Shown in pieces: positions 1 through 10,265 of a stretch of DNA of 24,858 bases. Location: positions 1 through 24,858 of the forward strand of contig RXOD01004280.1 of the NCBI GenBank assembly GCA_005223375.1, read 5' to 3'. Position 1 is the first letter of the stretch; every line of letters starts with the position of its first letter. This DNA is from Amoebophrya sp. AT5.2 (lineage: Eukaryota; Sar; Dinophyceae; Syndiniales; Amoebophryaceae). The notes beneath the pieces are model-generated. The model was given only the letters and a program-made list of their open reading frames with translations, was not told the origin of the DNA and searched no databases. The position numbers and the translations under genes are program-made.

Positions 1-989
1 ACTATTAATAATCACTGTATATACTTTTTTACTCGCAGGCGGAGCTTAGTAGTACTAGCCACCCGCCGTCACAGACCCATGATGATGAAGTAGAGGTTCT
101 CTACCGAGCGCTTCCGCTTTCTGGAGCGTCGCACTACGCAACAAGCCGCACGAGTTCATGCTGTAGATCTAGAAGTAGTCGTGGTAGAGGTAGTTCATTA
201 TACTTCTAGTCATAGTCTAGAACTCGTAGTAGAGGTCCATGTCGCTGCGTGTCTATGTTTGTACTGTAAGGCAATGCGTGTGGAGTTGCGACACCTGCAA
301 GGTTCAGTTTCAGTCTGAAATTGCAGTATGTGCTTCAACAGCTTCAGTAGCTTGCCCCTGCTCTGTCTTACAATTTATTAGGTTACATCACGAACTACGC
401 GGTGGCGGTGCACGATTGAATAATGGAAACGCAAGCGCTAGCGCTTTCTTCATGTTCATTCAAGTTTATCCTACTGTGAAAAATGGGATCCAAAAACATG
501 CACGACTACCACGCACTGCTAATTGCACCTGCAGCTCGAGCTCGACAATGTCGACGTCGACCTAGCCCTACCCCTAGGCCTAGCGTTTGTCCTAGTACAG
601 TACAATCAGGAGTACTTCTAGGTAGGCGGATCATAGGGAAATCGTTATCTTTCGCTTTCTTGCACCCACGCCAGCGTGCACCGCTCACGAATCATGGTAC
701 CGTTTTGCATTCAACATTTTGATCCTGTCTTCACCGCGAAAGGATGACCGGAGCAGACGCAGAGAGTTGCGGCACGACAGTTGTAGACTCGACAGGGGAT
801 CGCGTTTGGAGAATGACACAGCAAAAACGCAGCGCGGGCTTGCACTCCACCAGTTCCAGTTGCAGAGTGGCTCAACATCTTCATACATAAGATCACAACA
901 CCAGCAGCATCTCCTGCTGCGATGGATTCGAATCCACGGCATTAATTTTGGCGTCATTTCTATCGCTATCGTCCGTGATCCTGATTTTT
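1..989. other. No supported gene; non-coding flank
   Basis: I see no convincing coding region here. Short open frames occur on both strands but none shows the G/C-rich third positions of the recognised exons, and none resembles a known family. A perfect 9-base inverted repeat (CTAGAAGTA at 169-177, TACTTCTAG at 201-209) lies in a stretch rich in GTAGTAG-like words. The palindrome GGATTCGAATCC at 924-935 looks like a tRNA T-arm at first glance but does not fold as one. Confidence 0.5.
169..209. repeat. Nonamer inverted repeat CTAGAAGTA / TACTTCTAG
   Basis: The two arms at 169-177 and 201-209 are perfect reverse complements separated by 23 bases. The same nonamer (either strand) recurs at 613, 8286, 13506 and 20413. 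Confidence 0.7.
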
Positions 990-1631
990 TCAGTTTTTTT
1001 CGTCTTCTGCATCTCGTGCTGCTGTTAGTGCTTGATGGTTTGGAACATCAAGTTTGCGCCGCTTCTTAGCGATCTTGGTGGCGCGTTGCGCAGCCTCCTT
1101 CAGCCGTCGAGCAGCGCGCGTGCGTTCCACAAACACAAAACTCTTCCCTACTTGTCCGTTTTCCTCTCGATGTTGCCCTTCTTGAGAGACCGCGGGGGCA
1201 AGTGAACATGATGAGCTGCTGGCACTGCTGCTGCATGAGGTTGCGACCACCTCTGCCAATAGTTTGCGAATGTTTTCCAGTCCGCCGAGGGTCCGCGCGG
1301 CTCCAGCGAGCCGGCGCACAGCGCGTTTCGTCAGCTTCTGCACAATAGTCTTCGGAGGCTCCTGCGGTGGAGGGAAAACTGAACCGAAGGAGCTGCATGA
1401 TGTCGCCGCTTTTGTGACTGCAATTTGAAACATGCCCCCGTCCTGCTCTGCACTACCATCATGTGCCACATGGTGCCACTTTAGCACAAATTCCGCTAGG
1501 TCGCGAAAACGATCAGCATTCTTGTTCCAAATCTCAAACTTCGGAAACTTCTCGCCGGCCAGCCAAGCATCCAACTTCGTTCCGGATCCCAAACCGGACG
1601 CTGCCGCTGCAGGCGCACTCATGTCCATCAT
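990..1631 (-). CDS. Hypothetical basic protein, 213 aa
   Basis: I do not recognise this protein. It starts MMDMSAPAAAASG with an Ala/Gly/Ser-rich N-terminus, followed by a compact aromatic region at residues 19-55 (motifs KLDAWLAGEKFPKFEIW and FVLKWHHVAHDG). A Ser/Cys-rich linker lies near residues 130-145 and the C-terminus is strongly basic and probably helical (RAARRLKEAAQRATKIAKKRRK, about residues 170-192), which could be a nuclear or nucleolar targeting segment. There is no signal peptide or membrane span. The start is the first of two adjacent ATGs. It is co-directional with the large gene upstream. Introns cannot be excluded; the reading is supported by length and composition only. 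Confidence 0.5.
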   Translation of the reverse strand: MMDMSAPAAAASGLGSGTKLDAWLAGEKFPKFEIWNKNADRFRDLAEFVLKWHHVAHDGSAEQDGGMFQIAVTKAATSCSSFGSVFPPPQEPPKTIVQKLTKRAVRRLAGAARTLGGLENIRKLLAEVVATSCSSSASSSSCSLAPAVSQEGQHREENGQVGKSFVFVERTRAARRLKEAAQRATKIAKKRRKLDVPNHQALTAARDAEDEKN

Positions 1632-1995
1632 CTGCGTTTCCTGCTATTATTTGCATGTATTTGCTGCTGCACGTAAATTTCGCGTACACGGATCGATTGA
1701 ACGGTAGCTGCAGAAAAGTCTGATTGAACATTCATAATGTGTTATGAGCACATGCCGCACCAGCCTGAATGAATCCGGCTGCGTCGCACGACCACGGAGA
1801 GGATTCATTATATTTTTGCCAAAGATAAAGGCACTCGCTCTTCGAATTTGTTAGATGCGAAGATAGCTGCGATTTCCTTCCTTCGCATTCTCTTCAGACA
1901 ACGTAGCGAAAACCTGCTCATGTGCATGTTCACGTTCTTCTATAATCCTGTTTTTCCGATTCCGCCATTCGGTCCTAGGCCTCTTCGGTGCCGAT
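1632..1995. other. Spacer between the first two minus-strand genes
   Basis: About 360 bases between the start of the small basic protein and the stop of the frame at 1996. A minus frame continues through 1851-2240 and ends in a very charged stretch, so part of this may be the 3' end of the large upstream gene in another frame. No promoter motif or RNA gene is evident. Confidence 0.35.
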
Positions 1996-2445
1996 TTAAA
2001 ATGGCATTGGCGTTCCGCTCCTTTGACTTTGTCCCGCCCTAGCATCATCATACGCGGACGACCCTCTGGCAAGGAGGTCCCTTTCGTATCTTCCCCTCGT
2101 GGTCGTGATCGCTGCTGGATTTGCGGCCGCGTTGCTTGCCTCGTCGGAACCGTGGCTGTGCTCCTGGTCCTCATATGGGCCGCGGCCCCCGGTGTATACT
2201 TGTTTTGGTTCTCGTGAATTTCGTCGAGCTCGAGGACCATTTCGACGTTCTGGATGTGGAACTTCAGCTTCTTGTTGACGTTTGTTATTGACCGTCACGC
2301 TCAACACGCCTCGCGGAACAAGCTCATCTGCATCTGGTTTCTTCATGATCTGGGAGTATTCATCGCGCTCTCTGCTGGTCGCTTCTGCTGGTGTCTCGTC
2401 GACGTCCTCTGGCGACGGCGTGGAGGTGCCGGGGTTGACCGATGT
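1996..2445 (-). CDS. Probable frame-shifted 3' continuation of the large low-complexity gene
   Basis: Downstream of about 2445 the frame of the long gene (stop at 2360) loses its coding character and a +1 frame gains it, reading SVNPGTSTPSPEDVDETPAE with mostly G/C third positions and ending at a TAA at 1996. Inside this stretch, bases 2199-2279 look best in yet another frame (residues KKLKFHIQNVEMVLELDEIH, with 22 of 27 codons ending in G or C). The simplest reading is one C-terminal region broken by small insertions or deletions in the assembly. Short introns or genuine frameshifts are alternatives. The product is unrecognised, charged and low in complexity. Confidence 0.35.
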   Translation of the reverse strand, partial: TSVNPGTSTPSPEDVDETPAEATSRERDEYSQIMKKPDADELVPRGVLSVTVNNKRQQEAEVPHPERRNGPRARRNSREPKQVYTGGRGPYEDQEHSHGSDEASNAAANPAAITTTRGRYERDLLARGSSAYDDARAGQSQRSGTPMPF

Positions 2446-4954
2446 AGTCCTCCAACTGTCCGGACTTAACGGCAGGCGATCCGCTGTATAGCGTCGAAAC
2501 TGCGGCTGGTGATGCGCCACAAGATGATCTGGGGTCGCGGTCGGAAGGAGCAAGAACTCCAACATCTCCCGTCGAGGTCGAGCCAGCATGTCCATGATCC
2601 AGTGGAACCGGACGGTCCAGAATTCCCGCGCCATAGAAACTAGAGCTGTAAACCGGCTTCGGCTGGAGCAGCTGACAGTCGGACTGGCCGGGCTGCTCGT
2701 GCAAGGGCAGCAGCTCCTCCTCTTTTTGTTCTACTGCAGCGCTCTCTTCACCGTCGCCCCGCGCGCCAACAATCTGCGCAGCAGCTCGTCTCCTCGACGG
2801 CATCGGCTCAGCTACAATTTCAACTCCTTCCGCGGCCTCTTTCTCTCGGTCCGCGAGCAGCATTCGAGACCAGTAGCTCGTGATGCTCGCGCTGGCAGCT
2901 CGCGACCGCGCAGCCGAAACAGGGGGCGGACCCACCTCTCCTGGACCACGACCCGAGGACGTCGCGTAGTTCGCCGCGATTGTTCGCGAGAGCGCTCGAG
3001 TTGCAGTGGCTGTGAGCGTGCACTTGGTCACGCTCCGAGAACGCGTCCGTCGCGCCGGAACGCGTGGTCGTTCATCTCGAAGCGTCACAAATTGCACGTT
3101 AGGCGAGCTACGGGAAGCCGCTGGCACCAGCATGGTCTCGGCGATTTCAGCCGGAGGAAGATCGCGGCTAAACTCCATTAGAGGAGGCCGCAGCGCTGGA
3201 GGGCGGCAGGCGGTGTCTGGACCGATGAGGGGTCTACTCGCTCTCGAGTTCGCGTTCGCAGTACTAGCAGCTGCAACTCGATCAACAAATGCACCCTGCG
3301 GTAGATTTTCAAAGCCTTCTGGAGGACCCGCCTCGTAGGCATAGATCTCCTCCTCCACAAGCTCACGGCCGTCCGACTCCGGCTCCGAGGATATCGCGCT
3401 CGGTATGTCTGGGCTAGGCGTCTTTCTCTCCTCCTCGGCTCCACAAGCGAGAAGCTCTTGTTTGAAACTGCTGCTGCTCTCTTCTTGACGGGGGTCTGTA
3501 ATTCGCGCTCTTTCACCTCCATCGGCGCCGTCGACGAGGGGTGCGAGCGTGCTCCGGGGCGTCGTGCCCGAAAGCAGATCGGCTCCTCGAACCTCCGAGG
3601 AAGGTTTCGACCTGGTCGGGGCCGTCGCGAGCGGACTCGGGAGCACGACGACACGGTCCCGCGGACTCAGCAGCTCCCTCGGCAGCTGCGAGGACGGCTC
3701 TAGATGATCTACTGGCTGCGTCAGTCGCTCCATCGACATCGTATTTTTCGTAGTGCCACAGCCGCCTGTCGTCGAATGCGAATCGAGAGACGCTGCTCTA
3801 CTTCCGCACCTCGGCCCAGCCGCGGCTTTGCGAACGATCGAAGTGAGCTTCCGCGGGCTCCGAGTACTCTGCTCTACGACCAACTTCTCAAAAGTAGAAC
3901 CTGCTATACTACTAGCGTCGCATGGGCAGGATTCTGAACAGGGATACGAGCACGAAGCGCGCCGGGCTGGAGCTGGTGGTGGTGCGGTACTACTACTAAC
4001 GGATGCGCGGGAGGGCTGGGACCTTAGTCGAGTTGCGGCATCCGCTTCCGCGCCCAATCCTGCTACCGCCGTGACCGTACCCTTATCGTTTTCCCTTGTT
4101 AGTTGTCGCAGCCGACCGAACGCGGAGGACGCTGTCCGTATTTCGTTGGCTTTGCCGGTGCGGCTCACCGACTTTAGTCCGCCCGCCTTCACGAAATTGT
4201 GCAGCTGGCGGGTCAGGGTCTCGGTGCGCTGCTCTAGGGTCGGGGTGCCCGACTTCTGGGGGGGCGGCATTAATTTTTTATTGTACGGCCCAGCTGCACC
4301 GGCGGGTGTGGAGGAGGTATCGCCCGACGCCATCACATCAGACTGGAGAGTACTGCAGGGCCCTCCCGCTGCTGCTAGTGTGGCTCTTGTGCGTGAGTCC
4401 CCAGCACGACGCGCCCATGCGTTACCCTGGTTTCGCCGTCCGCCGGCGCCACCGGAGGCTGGTCGTGCTCCACAAGAAGTCCTTGGAGGGCCATTCCCGG
4501 GTGGTCGTCCCGAGGACCAAGAAGGCCGCTGCTCGTCAGCGCCGTCGTCGTCCCGCAGGACTCCGACGCACTCGGACGGTGAAATGGAAAACGCCGTCGT
4601 CGAAGCTACCGGGAAATAGGGCGGCGGGGCGGACGACGACGAGCTGCCCGTGCCCATTCCGCCGGCGCAATAGGAAGCTGCAAGGACCGCCTCGCAATCT
4701 GAAGCGGAGCGGTCAACATCCCCTCCATCGGACGACGTACGAGATCGAGAGCTCCTGCGGAAAGAAACCCGGGATGACCGGAAGCAGCCGTCGCAGTGTG
4801 CTGTCGAGGTCGACGTCTGCTTTGGAACGAGGGCCCACTCTCCATCGTCGAAGACCGCAGCGCAAACCAAAGAACCGCCCGCGTGCAGCATCGCTAGCAG
4901 CGCGGATCGGTGCATCCGGACGTTGTTGAAGAATCGAAAATAAAAGTAAAACAT
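2360..4954 (-). CDS. Large Ser/Arg/Ala-rich low-complexity protein
   Basis: An open frame of 864 codons that I cannot assign to a family. Residues 14-34 (MHRSALLAMLHAGGSLVCAA) resemble a signal peptide if translation starts at the internal Met14. Met208 (MASGDTSSTPAG, base 4333) is another plausible start, or a downstream exon. The only ordered-looking part is a helical stretch at about residues 238-290, LEQRTETLTRQLHNFVKAGG followed by FGRLRQLTREND. The rest is Ser/Arg, Pro/Ala and Glu-rich and probably disordered. Overlapping plus-strand frames of up to 288 codons are antisense shadows caused by high G/C. The last 30 or so codons before 2360 are suspect; see the entry at 1996-2445. Confidence 0.55.
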   Translation of the reverse strand: MFYFYFRFFNNVRMHRSALLAMLHAGGSLVCAAVFDDGEWALVPKQTSTSTAHCDGCFRSSRVSFRRSSRSRTSSDGGDVDRSASDCEAVLAASYCAGGMGTGSSSSSAPPPYFPVASTTAFSISPSECVGVLRDDDGADEQRPSWSSGRPPGNGPPRTSCGARPASGGAGGRRNQGNAWARRAGDSRTRATLAAAGGPCSTLQSDVMASGDTSSTPAGAAGPYNKKLMPPPQKSGTPTLEQRTETLTRQLHNFVKAGGLKSVSRTGKANEIRTASSAFGRLRQLTRENDKGTVTAVAGLGAEADAATRLRSQPSRASVSSSTAPPPAPARRASCSYPCSESCPCDASSIAGSTFEKLVVEQSTRSPRKLTSIVRKAAAGPRCGSRAASLDSHSTTGGCGTTKNTMSMERLTQPVDHLEPSSQLPRELLSPRDRVVVLPSPLATAPTRSKPSSEVRGADLLSGTTPRSTLAPLVDGADGGERARITDPRQEESSSSFKQELLACGAEEERKTPSPDIPSAISSEPESDGRELVEEEIYAYEAGPPEGFENLPQGAFVDRVAAASTANANSRASRPLIGPDTACRPPALRPPLMEFSRDLPPAEIAETMLVPAASRSSPNVQFVTLRDERPRVPARRTRSRSVTKCTLTATATRALSRTIAANYATSSGRGPGEVGPPPVSAARSRAASASITSYWSRMLLADREKEAAEGVEIVAEPMPSRRRAAAQIVGARGDGEESAAVEQKEEELLPLHEQPGQSDCQLLQPKPVYSSSFYGAGILDRPVPLDHGHAGSTSTGDVGVLAPSDRDPRSSCGASPAAVSTLYSGSPAVKSGQLEDYIGQPRHLHAVARGRRRDTSRSDQQRAR

Positions 4955-5874
4955 CGCGTTGTAAAGAACGCATGAGAGAGTACTTATTTAACTTAAAAGT
5001 CAACACAGGTGAATGGTGTAAACGAAGCGGAGATTGATGTTCCGTCGAATAAAAAAAAAGCGAAAGTAGAGGACCAGGACGTGCGTCGAGATATGAAATT
5101 TCGTTGCTGCTCGTCCGCTCGTGCTGGTGCAGCTCGTCAGCTACCTACTAGCTGGTACACGACCCTGTCAAAGTCCTTCTTGCAATTGCGACCAGGAAAC
5201 TCGTCAATTAAAACCTCTCCTCCCCCTTATTTTGGTGGTGGTTGTGGTTCAATGTTTCCACCGCTTGCTTAAATTGTTTCCTCCTTCACGTAGCGGTAGG
5301 ACTGGAATCCTATCGGTTTGAAGATTTGATTTGATTTATATTTTCTAGAACTGGGTGCATGACATAGGGGGAACGCCGTTCTGCGATCGGCCCTAATCGC
5401 GAACGGATACCCGTGAATGCAATCATAAAAAATGCGACTTGAAAAAATAGAAATTCGTCACGAACTATGAGCAATTCATCACGTCCGAGGGATGAGCAAG
5501 TCACGTGCACTCGTGGAAATTGAATGGAATTTACAAATCAACAGCAGCAGCAGCATTTCCATTGCTTGCTGCACGAGTGGTTCTCGTCGGGCAGCGGAAG
5601 CGAGGGAAACAAGGGATCGATATCTTCAATTCATTGGCACCATTGGGTATGGGTTTATCAATAAGTTTATAGTACTCAAAGCAGGCACTGTTTATTCGAG
5701 GGAATGTTTGGATTGGTGAGTGTAAAAGTCGGGATTCTGCTGCAGCACAAAGCGTCACTAGCGCCGGACCAACATCATACTCAACCAGCGACCGCAGCCA
5801 CCGCCACTGGTGACGCCTTCCATGAGAGGTTCATCGTTGTGGGTTGTATCTTCATGATCTAATCGAAGAGCTCG
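4955..5874. other. Intergenic region, no supported gene
   Basis: About 920 bases between the start of the large low-complexity gene and the stop of the TPR gene. It is A/T-richer than its flanks, with only short frames that lack coding composition. It should hold the 5' region of the gene to its left and the 3' end of the TPR gene. A short CAG run at 5540-5555 is the only simple repeat noticed. Confidence 0.4.
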
Positions 5875-7514
5875 TCAATCCAGGTCGACCACGATATCGT
5901 CTCCGTACGAGTTGCTGGGCGATGCACTTTCCGCCTCCATGTCTGGAGCCACTTTTTCCGCCTGTTCCGCCGGCTCCTCGACGTCACACGCGGCCTCCGC
6001 CCCGACGCGGAAGTCTTTTTGTGCTGCTTCGAACTGATCGCGGCTCCGTTCGTTTCGTAGGTAGAAAAGTTTCGCGCCGAACGAGATACGGTCCTCCTGG
6101 GATTTCTGGGCCCGGGTTTTGGCCTTCCGGTAACGCAAAGCCTGAGCCAACGCGCGGTCGACGGCAGTACGGTCGACAGCGGTCTGGCGATCCGCAGGAG
6201 GCGGTTCGCTCCCGTGGTCGGTCGTCGTCGTCGTGGGGCTGGGCGGAGTACTTCTAAAAGCCGGGGGAGCAGACGAGTTTTCATCTGATGGCGAAGAACT
6301 TCTTTTTTCTGGCCGGACAACTTCTTGGGACGGTGCTTCTGGGTCGCCCGCTCCTTGTTCTGTCCCTGATTTATTTGACTTGCTCGCAGCCAGTTTCTGA
6401 TAACCGTACCGAATCACGCTGCCGGCGGCGCGGTCCCGGATGCAGTCGTGGAGGTCCATCGATGGATCTTCCAGCGCCTCCTCATCTCCCCCCGCTTGCC
6501 TTGACGCTTTGCCTTTGCCACTCTTCGCAGCACTAGAGCTCGTCGGGTTCATCTTCATCTTATTGAGAGCACCCGCTGCCGCCATTTCCGGAAACCACGT
6601 TCCCGACGGGACGCCGGGGAGAGCGCCAGGTGCGTTCTTCTTGCGTTTCTCGAGCTCGGCATCGTCAACGGCAAATTCGTCCGCCTTGCTCATGATCCTC
6701 AACGCGAGTTGCCGCTCCTTCTCCTTCGCTGATCGTTGCTCCGCTTTCGCTGCTCGGATCTTCTGGCCCAGCCTTTGCTGCAGCGTGGCAGCGAGCTGCT
6801 GTCCGCTTTTGTTCGTGGTTGTAGTGCTAGTGCCCTCTTCCTCTTTCTTCAGGAGTGCGATCGTCCTCGCGACCTCATCGAGTTTGCCGAGCTCGACCTG
6901 GGCCTCGCCAAGACGAAAAAGCGCCTTTTCGCTACTCGGGTCCTCGCGTAAGACGACCTGACACGCACGCTCCGCTCGACCAAAGTGACCGGATTTCAAG
7001 TGACCCTGCGCGAGGTTCAGATACAAACTCGTTTCCAGCGCCGCGGCGCGAGGGGGTCTGGTGTGCAAACGTCGATACATAAATATTGTTTCGCTTTTGA
7101 ATTTGAATTTGCAACAAAGATACTAACACGTGGTCTATAATATACAAAGACGAAGAAGAAACGAAACCGGATCGTAGCCGCGATCGATGCATGTTGTTTT
7201 TTTAGCGTACTATCGATTGTCGACCATCTCGGAGGTCGAGGAGATGAATAGAAAATTTTTTACAGCAACACGTAACGCCCCGCCTCCACGATTTTTTGTA
7301 ATGCGGAGGTCCATCTGGCGGTAGCCGCTGCGAAATCGCCGCTCTTGTAACATGCGTTGCCTTCAACCTTGTCCTGTTCCGCTTCCAGCAGGAGATCTTG
7401 GCCGACAACTTTCTCGTCGCTTCTTTTCTGCTCTCCCGCTTGAAGGCCTTCATCTCTCGCGACGAGACTCGCGACGTCCCCTGCAGCTGCCGAATCTGAA
7501 GCAAGCACCGTCAT
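5875..7514 (-). CDS. TPR co-chaperone-like protein with carboxylate clamp (2 exons)
   Basis: Proposed exons are 7264-7514 and 5875-7057, with a GT-AG intron at 7058-7263. The join keeps frame and gives 477 aa. Three tetratricopeptide repeats occupy about residues 45-158, in the arrangement of FKBP-type and Hop-type co-chaperones. The five clamp residues that grip the EEVD tail of Hsp90/Hsp70 are all visible with canonical spacing: K49, N53, N98, K128, R132. That strongly supports the splice. There is no peptidyl-prolyl isomerase domain upstream. The remaining 300 residues are charged and low in complexity (Lys/Glu coiled region at about 180-230, then Ser/Pro/Glu-rich), ending YGDDIVVDLD. It probably acts in the cytosol as a chaperone adaptor; the client is unknown. 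A further 5' exon is possible. Confidence 0.7.
7058..7263 (-). other. Intron of the TPR gene
   Basis: The donor is CT|GTAAAA at 7263 and the acceptor is CACACCAG|ACC ending at 7058; 206 bases. The choice is supported by frame (phase 2 to phase 2) and by the K-N-N-K-R clamp spacing in the spliced product. Other AG acceptors a little upstream cannot be ruled out. Confidence 0.5.
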
Positions 7515-8745
7515 AATTTTGTTTTTGTAAGCCGACCTCCTGCTTGTGTCCGCTGCAGTGGCAGCCTACGTCTACGAAAAAAAAATGAGTTGAAGCTCGC
7601 GACATTTCTTTGCAAATGCTCTTCTCTCCTCCAGCAAGCCCTTGCTGTCTCTCCACCTCCACCACCACGACTGAACACCTCTCGCTACTGTCGCGATTGG
7701 ATTTCTCCTTCTGGCACGCTGCATTGATTTGTGTTCACAAGATCGATCAGGATGACGATCGCACCACGACCAGAAGCAGAACCGGTATTTCAAATATTTT
7801 ACTGTACTTGGCGTTGGCGATCGCGAAGGCGGGCAAGGGGATACTGACACTGAGTTTGATTCAATGGGTAGGGGATACTCACACTGAATCATTGGGTACA
7901 AACCTAGTTGGTAGTTTTTGAGTTGCTGTGGCTTTCGGAGTCGGATGTCCTTTCGCATGCGGCAATCTGGGTACATTCTGGCTCTAAAAACTCCGGCACA
8001 AAATACTTGTCTTGGGAGGCACGGCGCATTTTATTTCATGTCTGGCACTGGTACTACGGGGTAGGTAGGCTCATATATCTTCATGAATTAGTACATCGAA
8101 AACCATAGTGTTGGCAGCCGTCGTAGCGGCCCCTAATAAATTTTTAATTTAACATATGTATGATTTTTTTTATCATGTAGATAGACTTGGCATAAACTTC
8201 GTTTTTGACGACGTCTTCGACTTCGTGGTCCTGGTCGCACTGCGCCTCCTGTCGCTGTCGCTGTCCTCCTCCTGGTCCTGTGCTCTACTTCTAGCTCTAC
8301 TGAACAATGATCTGACGATCGACTATACCACGCTACTTTGAGAATGGAAGCGCCCTCTTACTCTTACCGCTACTCTACTCTTCGTCTTCCCCGCCGCCGG
8401 TGAAAAAATAGAAGGGCGGATGTCTCTCGAATCGGAATCAAAAAAAACAGAATGAACATGACCACGAATCGGAATCCGCATGATGAAATTTGAATTTCTA
8501 TTTCCTCTTCCCCCCGGTAATCTAATGCATGGCATTACCATTTTTAGCTTTAGATATACCGTAAAAATTAGTACAAACTCAAACAACTAATACAAACATA
8601 GTAGAACGTATGACACAAATAAGAGCAGGTGCTGGCCGGGGACACGCACGCGGTAAAGCCACTTACATGCACTTCGGCAAGTTCAACTTCAAGTAGTACT
8701 TGCTCACTTTAAATCGTCTTTGTAGTTTATTTTCCATTTTTATGT
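7515..8745. other. Intergenic region with a small imperfect tandem repeat
   Basis: About 1.2 kb without a supported gene; frames on both strands are short and A/T-ended. It contains two adjacent copies of AGGGGATACTxACACTGA...CAATGGGT at 7836-7869 and 7870-7897, and a copy of the recurrent nonamer TACTTCTAG at 8286-8294. The stretch at 8440-8740 is A/T-rich and presumably 3' flanking sequence of the GH16-like gene. Confidence 0.4.
7836..7897. repeat. Imperfect two-copy tandem repeat
   Basis: Two adjacent units share AGGGGATACT, ACACTGA and the closing TTGGGT or ATGGGT. The second copy is 6 bases shorter. Local slippage duplication in non-coding DNA. Confidence 0.7.
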
Positions 8746-10230
8746 TTAGTCCTCATCCTCATCTCCTTCCTCCTCCTCGACCCCCGCCAGGAGTTTGCTC
8801 GCCGTCACTTTCAGGCTCTTGACGTTCCACACGTCGAAGCTCCGGATGTCGAACCTCGGCATCAAGTCCTCATCACCGTGACCGTTCTCCTTTTTCCATT
8901 CCTCGTTCGCCTGTTGCCAATTATCTCCCGCCACGTACTTCTCACACGCTTTTTTGTTTGCGTCCCGCCGATTCCTCGCATCCTTGTGGTCAATATTTTG
9001 TCCCAAGTGCAAGTTGGTAGGATCTTTATAGTCAAGAAAATATTCCCCGTCGCCGGCTGGCTTGTCGCCGGGTAGCAGGCCCTTTCCGCCGTGCCTGGCG
9101 TTGGCGAACTGCTCTCCGGCACCTTCGCCGCAGAGGTTGATGTTGATCGTGAAGTACTGTGGCTTCACGAAGCCCTCGCAGTTGCCGTCCTTCTTCAGGG
9201 GCCACACCACGAACGGTTTGTGTTTCTTGTCCCCGGATTTCTTCTTGTTGTTTTGCTGCAGCAACTCCTTCAAGTGCTCCTTGCCAATTTTCCCGTCGAA
9301 GTTGTCTTTCAAGTCCTTCCGAGCGATAAACCACATCGCAATCACGTCGTCGTTGAAAAAGAGCACGAAGGCGCCGCCGTCCGCGTCGTTGAAATCCTTG
9401 CCCATGGGAACGCCCTCCGTCGCAACCTGGCAGCCCACGTTGGGGCTGGTCGTGACGTCGGAGCGCCCACTGTAGTTGCAGTTGTTGGTGTTGACCGACC
9501 ACACCTTCCCGTCCTTTTGCCCACTGGTCTTCACCGGCGTCCACGGAGAGAAGCCCCCGTCTGCCAAGTCGTCTCCGCCGTCCCACGGCATCGTGCAGTT
9601 TTTCGCCGAATGTAGCGAGGCGCTCATCTTATCCTTTTTATTCATGTTCTCCATAAGGATGATCTGCATCCCATACGGCCAATGCTTGCCTCGCTCCTGG
9701 TGTTGGCTCATCAGTAAGCCCCAGACGCCGTCGCCAGTGGGCATCTTCAGAACGTCGATCACCGTGATCGAATCCAAGGGCATCGCTTCCTTCGTCGTGA
9801 CGCGCACGGACTTCCGCAAGTGCTCCGCAAGCGATAATGATTCATCATCATTGTCTTGCGCTTTGTCGTCGACGGAGAGCCGGAGAACCTTCGTTTTGCC
9901 GGACTCCTCCTCTTCCACGACGCTGGTGAGCTTGTCCTTGTCAGCGCTTTTCAGATCGTAGTTCGTACACCCCCCGGCCGGATCGGAGACGTGGTCGTGT
10001 TCGAAGCAACCTTTGTGGTGTCCGCGGCGATGGAAAAAATTATTGCTGTCCCCGGAGCAACTCATCAGGGAAGCGATATCGTCTTCGTCGTCTTTGTCTT
10101 TCTCCGTCTCCTCGGCGTCCTCCCCCTTCTCCGGACTGTTCTCCTCGTTCTCCGGACTGTTGTTGTCCTGACCGCTGCTGCTTGTCTTGTTGTCGGTTTC
10201 GTTCTTTGTGCGGTTCTTGTCTACTTGCGC

Positions 10231-10265
<35 letters not shown>

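Noticed and set aside
924..935. GGATTCGAATCC resembling a tRNA T-arm
   Set aside because: With TTC placed at the loop start the stem does not pair, and no acceptor stem or anticodon arm fits on either strand.
3753..4619. Long plus-strand ORF (288 codons) opposite the large low-complexity gene
   Set aside because: The minus-strand reading contains a regular helical segment and better composition; the plus frame is an antisense shadow of G/C-rich sequence.
9091..9615. Plus-strand ORF of 174 codons
   Set aside because: It lies antisense to the GH16 domain, whose family motifs are unmistakable on the minus strand.
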